Shown here: positions 9,840-22,200 of the stretch, piece after piece
Position numbering within the stretch: position 1 is the stretch's first letter
Layout of the letters: every line of letters starts with the position of its first letter
Assembly: GCA_949316235.1 (NCBI GenBank)
Contig: OX438741.1
Location: 20,647,124-20,711,123, forward strand
Length of the DNA stretch: 64,000 nucleotides
DNA from: Oegoconia quadripuncta
Lineage: Eukaryota > Arthropoda > Insecta > Lepidoptera > Autostichidae
Direction: 5' to 3'
Position numbers and translations under genes: made by a program
Notes under the pieces: generated by a model
What the model was told of the DNA's origin: nothing
Database searches by the model: none
The model's input: the letters and a program-made list of their open reading frames with translations, nothing else

Positions 9840-10389
9840 AAGTTATTAATCCTCAGTTTTTTTTTATTTTTTTTTATCTTAACTTTAAATTTAAAGGCTT
9901 TTGTTCACATTTAAACGTGTCAGTCCCATTTGTCTCCCTAGATTCCACACTTGGTGCATCAATAAGAAATATTGGTGTGTACGTAAGTACGTACATACTT
10001 CAATAGATTACACAACTTAATACAAACATACTTCAAACATTGACACTAAAGATCGGCAACAAAAAAGTCTTGAGTGCATATATTTGCAGATGTAGACGAA
10101 CGAAGTAAATGTTAGCATGATTACAACAAAAAAGTTGGATTATCACACGCTTCTCAGAATGAATATGTTCTAATGTAATTGCCAAACGATTTGATTAAAC
10201 TAAGTATGTAACTTAGCCAATATGTCACCGAATTATTAAATATTTCTCACCTTACCTCGCCATCGTGAACCATATTTGACAATAAGGTCCATGAATTTGT
10301 TTGCTGTCAACATTTGCGGTTGTTGTCGAGTAAATTCAAGTTTATACAGTCGGCCAAATGATTTGTTAAATATCAAATCATGTTGTACC
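9840..10389. other. Unassigned DNA
   Basis: No gene or matched repeat seen. Confidence 0.35.
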
Positions 10390-10483
10390 AAATCTTACAA
10401 ACGTTACGGCTTTATCCCAAATGTGGTGGCCAGAGATGTCCCAAACATTAGCGGTTGGGTGTTCTAAACATTAACAATTTAAT
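10390..10483 (+). repeat. TTTGGGTG-motif repeat, fragment
   Basis: A diverged copy (CCCAAATGTGGTGGCCAGAG, GGTTGGGTGTTC) truncated at both ends. Confidence 0.5.
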
Positions 10484-11000
10484 GCGCTTCGCCTGCGTGG
10501 AATAACTTTATCGCGGAAATTTGTTTATCCCGCGGGAACTACTCACTTTGCTATGTTTTAATCTAGGGTATCCAGAGCGTCGGTGGCTCAGCGGTTAAGA
10601 CACGGTCTCCCAATTCGGTAGGCCCGGGTTCGATTCCCAGGCAGGCCATGAACCAATGAGTTTTTAAATTTAATTTAATTACTTATGTGCATATATCCGA
10701 CTGCTCTTAAACGGCGAAGGAAAACATCGGGACGAAATGCCTGAGAAATAAAAATTCTACGGCATGTGAAGTCCCCAACCAGCATTGGGCCAGCGTGGTG
10801 GACTATAGCCCATACTCCCTCATTATCATAGCGAGGGAAGGCTTATATCCCTGCAGTGGGATGTTTACGAGCTGAGATGATGATGATGAATCCAGGGTAT
10901 ATTCTACCTATATACCAAATTTTATACAAATCCGTTCATCCGTTTCGCCGTGATGGAGCAACAAACAAACAAACAAATAAACATACATCCAAATTTTCTT
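10484..11000 (+). repeat. Dispersed repeat split by a SINE3 insertion
   Basis: The left part (CTTCGCCTGCGTGG, GGAAATTTGTTTATCCCGCG) matches 21780-21850, and the complement at 39741-39930 holds both parts joined. The right part starts CAGGGTATATTCTACCTATA and ends with CCGTTCATCCGTTTCGCCGT and CAAACAAACAAA. SINE3 at 10568-10888 sits between, and an AATCYAGGGTAT target duplication is visible on both sides. Confidence 0.7.
10568..10888 (+). mobile_element. SINE3 copy, full length (tRNA-derived SINE)
   Basis: The tRNA-like head has an A box (GGTGGCTCAGCGGTTAAG) and a B box (GGTTCGATTCCC). The body includes GGAAAACATCGGG, GTGAAGTCCCCAACC and CCCTGCAGTGGGATG, ending in a GATGATGATGATG tail. About 11 bases (AATCYAGGGTA) flank both sides. 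Confidence 0.88.
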
Positions 11001-11010
11001 ATAATATTAG

Positions 11011-12290
11011 TTTGATATGGAAATGCAAACGTGACATGTAAACTATTTAAAACGGGCAAAGGACTTGTCCCAGATTGGGCCTTTAATATTTATTAATTCC
11101 GACAGGGTTAAGTTATATATATCTGGATAGGTATTTGAATATCCAGCTGTTATGTACAAATTGTAGAATTTTAGAAACCTCCGTTTTCGAGAAAATGTAT
11201 TTTCTAGTTTCATAACAATTTACTTTAAAACGAACACTCCTGCCTATAGAAAGAATGAAGCCTCTTGCAATTCATTCCTTGAAACGAACATTCCGTCGTT
11301 AATTAAAACAATATCCACCCACTGTCAAACAAATGTCATTGTCAAACTTGTAACTTCGGTCAATGTTGCTGTACAAATCTTTCTTAGAATTTGATGGAAT
11401 TTAAGTTCTTGGAGTATTTTTCTGTGTATTCTACCGAAGCTCATCTAATGATGATGATGCTTCCGACCGATTTCGGCCCTGGCGAACACTTCAACTCCTA
11501 ATCGGTTTGGCGCTGGATATAAAGCTTTTATTTATAATTCTGGTCGCAGTATAGCCTTTCTATTGCTTTCTGTACATACATTTTAAAAATATGTCGTGAT
11601 ACCGCGGCAATAAATATAACTATGTATGGTATGACATCTCGATTGAAGTCATTTATTTTTAACATGTAGTAGCATTTTCTGTCTACGTTTTAAAAATACA
11701 AGAAATGGTTCTCTCGACATATTTTACGTGTGAGATACATCCGAAAAGCGCCCCACTGATGGTTGTTGATTGTGACGCATTGATGAGGAGTAGATAGATG
11801 TGATCACTAAGCCCTATAGTATATAAGTATAGGTATAGCTAACAATATAATCACTTCGTATGTGTGAAGGATTACACAGTTTAGTAAGGGTATATGTAAA
11901 CTCCTCCTTTTTTCGAAGTTGGTTAAAAAGTGCGCCCTGAACGATATATCCAATTATTAACCTCGGTGGTGTTACATATATTTGTAATCTTACTTTTCTC
12001 CTCCCAAACTGACAAACAGATACTAGAGACAGAGTGAATGAATGTTCAGTCTGCTAGAGACTCAAACAATAAGTGCAAGACTACTAAACCTACAAACATC
12101 CACTTTATTGGATCTAGTACATTTTTACTAAATTCGCAACAGCTCAACATCTTTATGAACTTAGTGCTTCAAGAATGAAGAATTGAATTAGAGAAGTTAT
12201 TGAGCTGGAATGTGCATAATTTAAATTGCATAAAATAATAATAAATAAAGTAGTATAATAAATAAAACACATTTTTGCCTAAAATATATT
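11011..12290. other. Unassigned DNA
   Basis: No coding exon recognised. A GATGATGATG run near 11450 precedes a palindrome-rich stretch (CCGACCGATTTCGGCC) that is probably repeat-derived. Confidence 0.3.
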
Positions 12291-12299
12291 ATTAATTTT

Positions 12300-13030
12300 C
12301 CTCATTTTCTATGTCTTCTCTTGCTAGTACATAGTCCAACTGAGTAGTCAATATCATTTCTGAGCCCATCCAAGGTACCAGGTAATTGTCATCACATGAG
12401 CACAGTTCCCTTGCCAATATACAACTACAATAATAGCCACAAATTCGGTGTTACCACAAGTTTACTTTTAACAAGATGTCCTTAACTGTAATAAATCTTG
12501 TTGCTTTTGTGACGCAACCTAATTCTTCCTCTAATTAAAGCTGTGTCTTGTGATGTGTTTAACCTGGTAAATGCCTTCTTCTTCAATGTAAGAGCTATGC
12601 TCTTGTCGGTGGAGTGACATAAACAGAACAACTATTCTTTTTTATTCTTGTTTTGTTTCTATTGTTGTTTTCTTGATTTTGTATGTCAGAACTGGAAACA
12701 GGACCCGCATGCTCGTTTGCCGCCCTCTCATATAAAAAAAAAAAAAAAAAAAAAAAAAAGTACGTTCGGCTACGGAGGTAGAGCCACTTGCTAAGGATTG
12801 GTCTTGGATTGCGACATCTTCATAAGGTAAAGCACGAGATTGTCTGCCTGTCCTACTAGACATTGACAAGCCACAACAGACACAAACTCATTGATGACCC
12901 AGTTGCTGTTCACCTGTTGTGCCCTCAGTCCTATTATTTATTTCTCTTAATAAAAGATTGAAGCATTCCCGGCAAACATGGTCTTCGTTTGTCACCTAAA
13001 AGCAAAAGATTTTTTAAATACCAACAAAAA
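12300..13030 (-). pseudogene. Possible decayed minus-strand coding sequence with CxxC motifs
   Basis: On the minus strand, near 12900-13010, an acceptor-like TTGCTTTTAG is followed by a frame reading VTNEDHVCRECFNLLL. After one in-frame TGA the same frame continues VCVCCGLSMSSRTGRQSR. The paired CxxC motifs suggest a zinc-binding domain. A poly-A retroelement tail at 12706-12758 interrupts it. Further down, another frame gives CSCDDNYLVPWMGSEM and ends near 12297. The frames do not join cleanly. It could be a broken gene, a decayed transposon protein, or chance. Confidence 0.25.
12706..12758 (+). mobile_element. Very short non-LTR 3' end with long poly-A
   Basis: CCCGCATGCTCGTTTGCCGC and CTCTCATATA, then about 24 A, are the same as the last bases of the fragment at 53280-53640. 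This is an insertion truncated to about 25 bases plus tail. Confidence 0.75.
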
Positions 13031-13385
13031 GTCACATAATAAATATAGTTTCACCATATTGGCACTGTGGACAATGATTGAGGCTTGGTTACATGGAGCA
13101 TGTGCAGAGTCCAACACTGATTCTCCAGGCTGTCAGATTTTATTTATAGGTTTAGGGAAATCCACATACAGCGCAATTCCACAAACATACAATTTATTAT
13201 TACAGATGTTATAATCCCAGAAAAAATTGATACCGAGTCCATACCTCGGCTAAGCCTAAACAGAAAAGATGATATAATAAACGGATTGGCCCACTTTGTA
13301 AGGCTGCCACTACAATATTACCTGCATATCTTTTACTTACAATGTTGTACAAACCTTTACTTGTACATCATACATATATTCACAA

Positions 13386-13461
13386 CCTTGGTTGGACCTC
13401 ATCTTCACTTAACATCAGGTGTGATTGAGGTCAAGTACCAACCCGTTATGCATAAAAAAAG
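13386..13461 (+). mobile_element. SINE1 3'-end fragment
   Basis: Holds only the last 70 bases of SINE1 plus an A tail. A second such tail follows at 13487-13558. Confidence 0.8.
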
Positions 13462-13486
13462 GTAGCTCTTTGCAAATCTAATCTTC

Positions 13487-13558
13487 GACCTCATCTTCAC
13501 TTAACATCAGGTGTGATTGAGGTCAAGTAACAACCCGTCGTGCATAACAAAAAAAAAT
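13487..13558 (+). mobile_element. SINE1 3'-end fragment (second of a pair)
   Basis: The same 3' block, repeated about 100 bases downstream of the first. Confidence 0.8.
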
Positions 13559-13559
13559 T

Positions 13560-15870
13560 ATACTAACCTTCTTTGTTTAGTGTTTGATTACTTATGAGGC
13601 AAATGTACTTATATATAAATATATTAATACTTACATTCAAGAGTTGGTATAGATCCAGCCGCCGATGTCCAAATCCCGTGCAACATGAAATAACCGTTGT
13701 AGAAATTCAGAAATCCGTATATCACCGGTCCAAATCAAGTGCAATCAAAAAATTCTTGTAATAAAGTCAAGTCATCAGTTGTTATAAATTCTTTAGTTTT
13801 TGGCAAACAAATTATAAAACCAAAAGAATCCGAGAAAGTACAAATTGAACACCATACAACACGGACGCTTAAAAAAACCAATAACCAACAACAAGAGCAA
13901 TAGGGTTGTTCGATCTGAGATTGGCTAATCGATCGAGTATCGATTTCTGACTGATCGGTACTCGATCCTGTCACTCAATCCGAAAATACCTATAACCAAA
14001 TCGCATTAACAGGCTGGTCACTCAACAACAGACTTTACGGTGTATAACAGCAAACAATGCTGGTTCTTGTTTGTGCATTATAATATAATTATGCATATTT
14101 GTGATTTTTTATCATATTTATGGATTTTTGTGCCAATCATAGTACCTAATTGTAATTTCAAGTAATTTTTGTTTCCTTGTTTTTTACTGTATTTTCTTTT
14201 ACGCGAAAATGATCTCAAATCTTTCAAAAATATTTCAAAATCTTGTTCACTGTGTTTGGGATATTTCTGACCAACCCATTTGGGATAAAGATCGTGACTT
14301 TATCAAACACATAAAATACAAAAATAAATAACTTAATGTCTTTTATATTTTTCACTATAATTGGTGTGATCATAATCTATTTACGTATATATCCTTGTGT
14401 ATGATTTCATACAAATCTATCAAATGTAATTATAAAGATATAGACAAAAATTATTTTATATATAAGTGTTAAGACGTTTAAAACAATTTTTGCTAGAAAC
14501 CCAGGTCATAATAAAAAAAAAAATATTTCGGTAACTTATAATTCGATCCTTCAGTGCTCGATTTGATGTAGAATTTATACTTCAGTCCTACATTAAAATG
14601 CGTTATAACATTTTCCTTAATAATCGTTTTAATTTCTTTTGTTTTAATAATCGATTTGCTTTATTGATCGTCGTGATCGATTTTTTGTGGAGTAAATAAT
14701 CGCCAGTGTTGCCAATGGCATCGCAAAATAATTTCACCATAGTTATTTCATTAATTTATTTTATAAAAACGGAGGTGTGCAAAATTCATATTAAAGCGGT
14801 TTTACGATCTACATTTATGTACCTTTAATATCAGTGTAGTACCAACCCGGTCGGAATTTACTCGGAATAAAAAACCACCCTCCATATAAAACGCGGACAT
14901 GTCCTTTATAAATAATACCAACACTTACGTTACGCACATTTCGTATCGCGCTGAGCATTTGAATGGAAATTAGCCTAGTGTTTTTAATACTCGTGGTAAG
15001 CTCTAAACGTTCTGCGTTTGGTTTACTTCGATTAATCGTTTTAAAAAAAATAGCGCGATACCATTTTTAACTTCAGCTAAACTAAATAAGTTCCGTTTGA
15101 ACGGTAAAAACCGTTGTAAAATGGCGTAAGATGACAAGGAGACTGACAGAAGGCTACTTTCGAAATTACTTAGGTATATTTTGCATTTATTTAGTGTGGA
15201 TGGATTTAAAATAAGTATTATTTCGTTACTTAGACTTCTCTTCCACTAGACCTACTAATGGGCGTTACGTGACTGGCCTGACCTTCACGAGTGGACATTA
15301 ATTATCATGTAGACGGAACAAACAATACACAATAATCTTGCATGCATCGTTAAGCCGTCACTAGTCACAACTTATGAAAAATTGTGGTAACTGACTTCCA
15401 CGTCGTACGAAGAAGATTTGGTATGGGCAGATATTGTTGTTAAATACTTGCGAGAAGCAATGTAACTATTTTTCACATGAATTCACGTTATTGTAATTTT
15501 GCGGGGAATCACATTTTTGAATTTGATCGAAAGGTGATAGGTTTATGATTAGGATGTAAAATTTATTTGATTCTAAATGCAACAAGTTATTTAAGATTTT
15601 TCCTTTGGAAAATGACATTCACTTACTTATTACACATTTCAACTCACATCGCGACGACTTTCACTGTCAGTCTCATTTCAAAATACCTAGGTAGGTAGGT
15701 ACTTGGGAAATATTTCAATTTATGCGACACCAACTTCATAAATGTGACTCACGTTTTCAGCGCTATTACATTACAAACATTTTAATAATTTCATATTTTA
15801 CCTATAGGGAAGTGAATTAATTTGCATTCGAGATATCGATGAATGTATTTATTTGAACTCTGAACTTCGA
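13560..15870. other. Unassigned DNA upstream of the first Spätzle exon
   Basis: No exon supported. A fragment of the TTTGGGTG repeat lies at 14243-14310 (reverse). ATCGAT-rich clusters occur near 13920-13960 and 14540-14690. Much of 14.7-15.8 kb is not repeated in this window and could hold regulatory DNA. Confidence 0.3.
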
Positions 15871-16259
15871 AAGTGAATGGGTCATTCGCGTCTTGAAAAT
15901 CGAATCAAATACCAGTTAAAGCAGATCTACCTCGAATCCCCACTACACAATCTTGGCAGATGTCGGCGGTACGACGACAATCAAAGACAGAGATCTAGTT
16001 ACACTGGTCCACATTACTTTAGTAAACAGCGCAACCAGACCACTTGCCTGCCAGTCGGTGGCAGATCGTCGCGGGAAGTGCACGTATACTGGTTATCGAA
16101 ATATCGATATAATTACATGTTGTTCTCGGACCCATTTCATACGTCATTCGGCAAATAAATAGTGTCGAGACGACCGAGTCATGTAATGTGTTAGTGCCAG
16201 ACCGCGCCGGCGTCGTGGTCCATTTGTGTTCGACCATGTTTTTGAGTTTGTGAATAACT
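15871..16259 (+). promoter_or_regulatory. Putative 5' UTR and promoter region of Spätzle gene 1
   Basis: Non-repeated, less AT-rich DNA directly upstream of the signal-peptide exon. I see no clear TATA box and cannot place the transcription start. A five-codon upstream ORF (ATG at 16236, stop TGA at 16251) ends six bases before the presumed start codon. Confidence 0.35.
16236..16253 (+). CDS. Five-codon upstream ORF (uORF)
   Basis: ATG at 16236 opens a frame MFLSL, ending TGA at 16251-16253. The main start codon is at 16260. If this is in the leader, it could lower initiation at the Spätzle ATG. The transcript start is unknown. Confidence 0.3.
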   Translation: MFLSL

Positions 16260-16298
16260 ATGGATTGGATATTTCAATGCGTCCTTTGGATCACTCTG
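16260..16298 (+). CDS. spz: Spätzle gene 1 exon 1 (signal peptide)
   Basis: Thirteen codons, MDWIFQCVLWITL, end in phase 0 at a strong donor (GTAAGT). The hydrophobic core fits a signal peptide completed by exon 2. It closely resembles the first exon of gene 2 ([12 protein letters not shown]), also phase 0. Confidence 0.72.
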
Positions 16299-19200
16299 GT
16301 AAGTTTATATAATATTGTTTTTATTTTCAACTAGTATCATTTAAATTCCTGCAATAATTACGTGACATTATAGTTGACGCGTTCCGCCTCACACGTTGCC
16401 TTTTAAAAAGTAAAAGCGAACTGTCACTTTCTTCAATACTATGCATTGCCTGGTTGCAGCATGAGTATGTAAATAAACTGTATTATTATTTAGCGGCAAA
16501 ATATTAACCTTTAAAGAGCATAATTAGGGACAAAATAGAGTGTGGAGCGATACAAAAAGTTTGGCATTTTATCGGACTGGCTGAATGATATACAGTAAAA
16601 AACTCTTTATTTTGTAGGTAGTAGTAGTACACAGCGTACACTCAAAATAGTCAGATTTAACATTTTATAATTTCATGACAAAGACTTGGTGTTTTTTTTT
16701 TATGCACAACGGGTTGGTTTGATCTCAATCACATCTGATGTTCAGTGAAGATGAGGTCGAAGGTGGAAGCGTACTGACCCGGAAACCCCAACACATTTGG
16801 GGGACTGGCTATCTTATCTCTGGCAACCGGATCACAACAATGCTATTAACATTACTGGTTGGCGGCAGATTTGGATAAGATGGTGGTAGCTAGCCAGGCG
16901 GACATTTTAAAATGCCCTCCCACCAATCAAACCGAGTACTTAAACATGTACCCCGATGGGGATCGAACCCGCGACCTCCGAATCGTAAACCCAATGTTGT
17001 TTACATTGAGCCACGGAGGTGGTGTACTTCGACCAGCTCCCCAAAATTACAAAATTGTATTAGTATACTTCTTATTAAAAAAAAAAGACAACAATGATCC
17101 TGTGGGTTTCTTGCGCCGCTTCTTTTGCCATAGATGATTTCCCTTTCGGAAACGGTAGTAGCCTCGACATACCTACTGACTGACAGATAAATGCAATAGG
17201 CCTTTATTATTTAGATTTAATTTGACTTACGTTGAAATAAATGCTTGAACTGGTGGATCAAAATGCAATTTTCCCCTGAGAAGAACAAGAGAGAGAGTCG
17301 AAGAGTTGCTCTTTTAAAAACAAGGTTTTATATTACCTAATAGGTACCTATTTCATTAATAAGAACATAGCCTAGCATGCTAACTATTTTTTTTTGTACC
17401 GGATTATGTCCAGGGTTGATTATCATCTAGTAAATGGTCTGATATTTTATTTTCTGTCTTATAGTATCTTTAAATTTATTGAAAGTAAGATTTTGTACCT
17501 ATATCAATGGTAACCTTATTGAAAAAACGTTTAGGTAGGTACCTACCTACTTAGTTAGCCCTTTGAACGAATTACCGACTTGGCGGCGGCGACTTTATGT
17601 GACCTGCAAGTTTATCTTTATTTCTTGTATTCGTTACTACATGTTTATCTCGACCACTATTATGTTAATTAGACTTAAATTAAGTAAGCGCTCATAATTT
17701 AAGTAGGTATTTATTGAATAGTGCGGTAATCGTTGAATATTTAGAGACTTTTACCGCTTGGCGACAAGAGGTCATAGTCCTAGATGATGATAATGATGAT
17801 GGAAGTTAAATGGTATCGAAGGTTTTGTCCATGTTACGGTGTAAATGTGATTTAGGAACTATTGGGTCTTTACCTATGAAATTGGAGTTTTTTTTTCTTA
17901 GTTCCTGCGATTTTCAAACCTATATCCAAATTTGTGTTTTATTTGAAAAATGGAATATTATTTCAAGGTTTCACATGAAGTATTTTTTAATTTCTGGGCT
18001 AAATCACATAATAAAAAAAATTTGAACAGAGCTCTTTTCATGTGCTTCTCATAATCATTTCTTATATTCGCTGATACTTTTATAAAGCGGTTACTTTTAA
18101 AAATGAACGCTGCCTATACTTAACTTAATGTTATCCGATAATACACACAAAGTTTAGCTAAATTTGGATTTGCCGTTCCCAAAAAAAAATCAAAAATATT
18201 TGTATGGAGAAAACAGTCTTAATGAAATTCTTCATACAAAACGCCAATTTCATAGGTGAGGACCTAATATATTTACAAACTGTTCGATTGCACACACCTA
18301 TACCTATTTATATTCCTTCACCAGTAGGTAAGTATATAATGGAAATGAAATCATTTAAACAAAATCGAAATTTAAAAACCATAAAGCATAATAATATCGT
18401 CCAGGTGTAGGTATAAAGCAACTGTCTTGAAAGTTGAATATCATCGAAACAGTTGAACCGATTTCAGTCAAACATGGCCAAGGACCGTCTCGCAAATATC
18501 TGCTTCCGAAAATAAAACACTGTTTTCAAATCTCTCAAGTGGTTTCGGCGATACGTTGCCACAGAGAGACACACCGATACACATAAGCTTGTTGATACAC
18601 CTCTTTATACGTCGAAGGTAATGAGATGACATCTTTTATACGTTATATACGTACGTACGTATAACCAAATCAGATTTCCGTATTACAAATACAATACAAT
18701 ATTTATTTATTTTCTTCACAAAAAGAGTAGCAATAAGTTGCTACTCCTAATATAAGTATTAGGTAGGTACTTTAAAATTAGCTTAAACACTCTAATTGTG
18801 GGAGACTGATGCCCGTGATAAGTTGAAACATATGTATTGCAGGTCATCAGTATTGTGCCTTCAAGTGCCTTATCGTCAATTAATTTACTATAAGTAATAA
18901 AGTCTTTTAATTTATTTCGTAACAAAACAAAACACACATCGGCATCTATTTTTTTTTTCTATTTTTAAGGAGTTTAGTCAATTTGACTATGTCACTGTAC
19001 CTACAGCTGATATTGGACCTCCATCTATCAGAAACAGGAACATATAAAAAGCTACCTAAACTTATACCTATACCCGCACCATCTTGTACAGTATCTTCTA
19101 ACCATCTAGTTCCACACTAAGCAAGCAACTAGACTTGTATTGTGGATACCAGATTTGTGATATACCTATCTAGTTATCATTACTCTTTTACACACGAAAT

Positions 19201-22200
19201 AGCAACTTATTAGATAAGATGTTTAAAAACAATGCATTGCCTTTCAATAATCTGGTATCCACTTCATTCATCATACAAACATAATGCCCTTCGCAGGATT
19301 CGAAGCGGCGACCTAGAGACATAGCGGACGGTCTCTAACCACTATACCAGGTCGTCAAACCATTTCCACAGGAAAAGATAACTTAATCTGATTTTTATGC
19401 AGGGAATAACAAGCAATAATACTCAAAGTCAAAGTCAAAAAATATTTATTTCGTAGGATAAAGATTATCACTTGAAAACGTCACATTTTTTATCTTAATA
19501 TTAAAATTATTGACATTATTGCTCCTTCGCAAAGCAGACTCCCCAGAGAAGAACGAGCAAAAAACTCAAGGGGTGTCCTTTTAAATAAGTTTGGGTTACA
19601 ATTATATTATATTGTATAATTAGGCTGAATATCGCCGAGCGGTCTATGTCGATCCTTGCTTATCATCCAGATAGTCAGAAATTTTATTTTTATTTATTTA
19701 TTTATTTAACACTTTATTGCATACACAAAAAACAATTACAGTGATACTTAAGAGTAAGATATACAAAAGGCGAGCTTATCCCTAAAAGAGATATCTTCCA
19801 GCAAACCCAACATAGGAAATAACAATAGTGAAGGGGAAACATAGAGTGCACACAAGTAAAATGAAAATAAGAAAATAAATATTAAGTACATAATAATAAA
19901 TACATAAATAAGCCTACGAATATGTAAATGAATATATACACGAAAATATAAATGATATATAAATGAATATATTAATACATATATTAATAAATATATAAAT
20001 AAACAATGGTTATTGACAGGACCCAAGATAATGCTCTTTCACACGGAATTTAAAAATGGGCAATGACTGGCTGTCGCGTATGTTAGTGGGAAGTGAGTTC
20101 CACAGCCTGACTGCATGGACAGTGAACGAGAAACTATAAAAATCAGTGGTATGAGGATGGAAGCGTAGTAGTTTATAATAGCCTTTGGTAAATAATGTCT
20201 GTTTTATGATTGTTTTGAATTTATTTAAAGGTAAATTTTGAATGTCCACTGGAACCTTATTATAACACTATATGGTTACTACCTACACGCCATAAATTAT
20301 TATCTTTAACTCAATAACAATATCTATAATGTCGCCTGCAAAAACCAGTATTAACATTCATCACCATATAACAACCTTTAAATGATTACCTAAGCGATTA
20401 CCTATCCTTTTTGTCATCGACGCTAAACGCACGTTCACTTAAGCCACGATTATTTAATGACATATTTAACTAATTACAGAATATATCTAGATAACTTTCT
20501 TCAAATTAATAAATGTTGTTTGAGCTTTAATGTTTGGTCTTCGAATGTGAGTCATAAGTACCTACCAACATTCACTTGTACACCTTTTGACGTCAAACGA
20601 AATAAGGTGCTTAGATTTTTTTTTTCGTTTCTTAGATGAATGCTAATGTCATGATAAACGTGATATAAACTGGTCGAGCTCGCCTCGTCCTCCTTTACCA
20701 TAGGGATTGCCTCAGTGCCTCTCAGGGGCGAAGTGGGAAACTTCTTTTTTTCTATTTTTTTCTTGGGAACCAAGGCACAAATAGAGTCACGTAGGGCACT
20801 ATCTATCTTCAGTAAGCGCGAGGGAGTTGAGCCATAATCCACCACGTATAAGATTACCCTTTCGAACTTTGAAAAGATCGAACAAAAAGTCGGTTATGTC
20901 AAAAAAGATGGATGTTATGTCAACCGCCTCCGTGGCTCAATATAAACAACATTGGGTTTACGATTCGGAGGTCGCGGGTTCGATCCCCAGCGGGGTACAT
21001 GTTTAAGTACTCGGTTTGGTTGGTGGTAGGGCATTTTAAATGTCCGCCTGGCTAGCTACCACCATCTTATCTAAATCTGCCGCCAAGCAGCCATGTTAAT
21101 AGCATTGTCGTGTTCCGGTTGTCAGAGATAAGATAGCCAGTCCCCCCAATGTGTTGGGGTTTCCGGGTCAGTACGCTTCCATCTTCGACCTCATCTTCAC
21201 TTAACATCAGGTGTGATTGAGGTCAAGTACCAACCCGTATTGCATAAAAAAAAAAATGTTGTACAAAATAATAAATTCAACACAAACGCAGCTGTACATA
21301 TATGAAGACTGAATACTTACCTATGTCTTATTTTTAAGGTAATTTAATACAAAAATTAAACATTAGATAGATAAGATAGATAGATAGATAGATAAAAACA
21401 TTTATTCACTACACATTACATACAACCAAAATAGAAGAACAACAACAATAAACCCTATGTAATCAACAAATAAAGTAAATAAATAAATGAAAACTTAATA
21501 TACTGAATTAATTAAAATAAAAATCCATCTAAATTAAATATCCGGACAAAATTACACTCGCCCTGTCAGAATAATGACCACCTGTAACAGGCAATGTTTT
21601 CCAACCCCTGTAAGCCATCGACTCGACTTGGTTTGACGAAATGATAAATAACTTTCTTTAATAGTAAGTAATCATTTATTCACATCAAAAGTTTACATCG
21701 GTACATTTTAACAATAACTTATTGTATATGGGTGACAGGAGTTACCTACAAACGATTTATTTACAGTAAACTAATTTCCGCCCGCGGCTTCGCCTGCGTG
21801 GACTGCGTAACTTTATTGCGGAAATTTGTTTATCCCGCGGAAATTACTCACTTTATCTTACAAAAAATTACAAAAATGACACTTTTGTAGTAAACAAACG
21901 GATTTCTCTCTCAAATCATGTCTAATTAAAGTTGTTCACACATTTTCCTTAGAAACTAAAAAAAGAACTGTGCAAACTTATGCTAATGTTTTTAACTGTG
22001 TCAATATATGGGGTTCCGTACCCAAAGAGTACAAACGGAGCCGTAATACTGAGCCAACTCTGTCAGTTTGTCTATCCGTCTGGCAATCCCTTCTATCCAT
22101 CTGTAGCCTCTAACCGAAATTTTGCACAAGAAATACAAACAGAATACAGTAAACAAATAAATACGAAGGTGAGCTTATCTCCAAACATATCTCTTCCAGT

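Noticed and set aside
15498..15510. NF-kB-like site GGGGAATCAC upstream of Spätzle gene 1
   Set aside because: It does not satisfy the insect kappaB consensus and single near-matches are expected by chance.
16859..17137. 92-codon and 61-codon + frames
   Set aside because: They lie in a reverse SINE1 copy.
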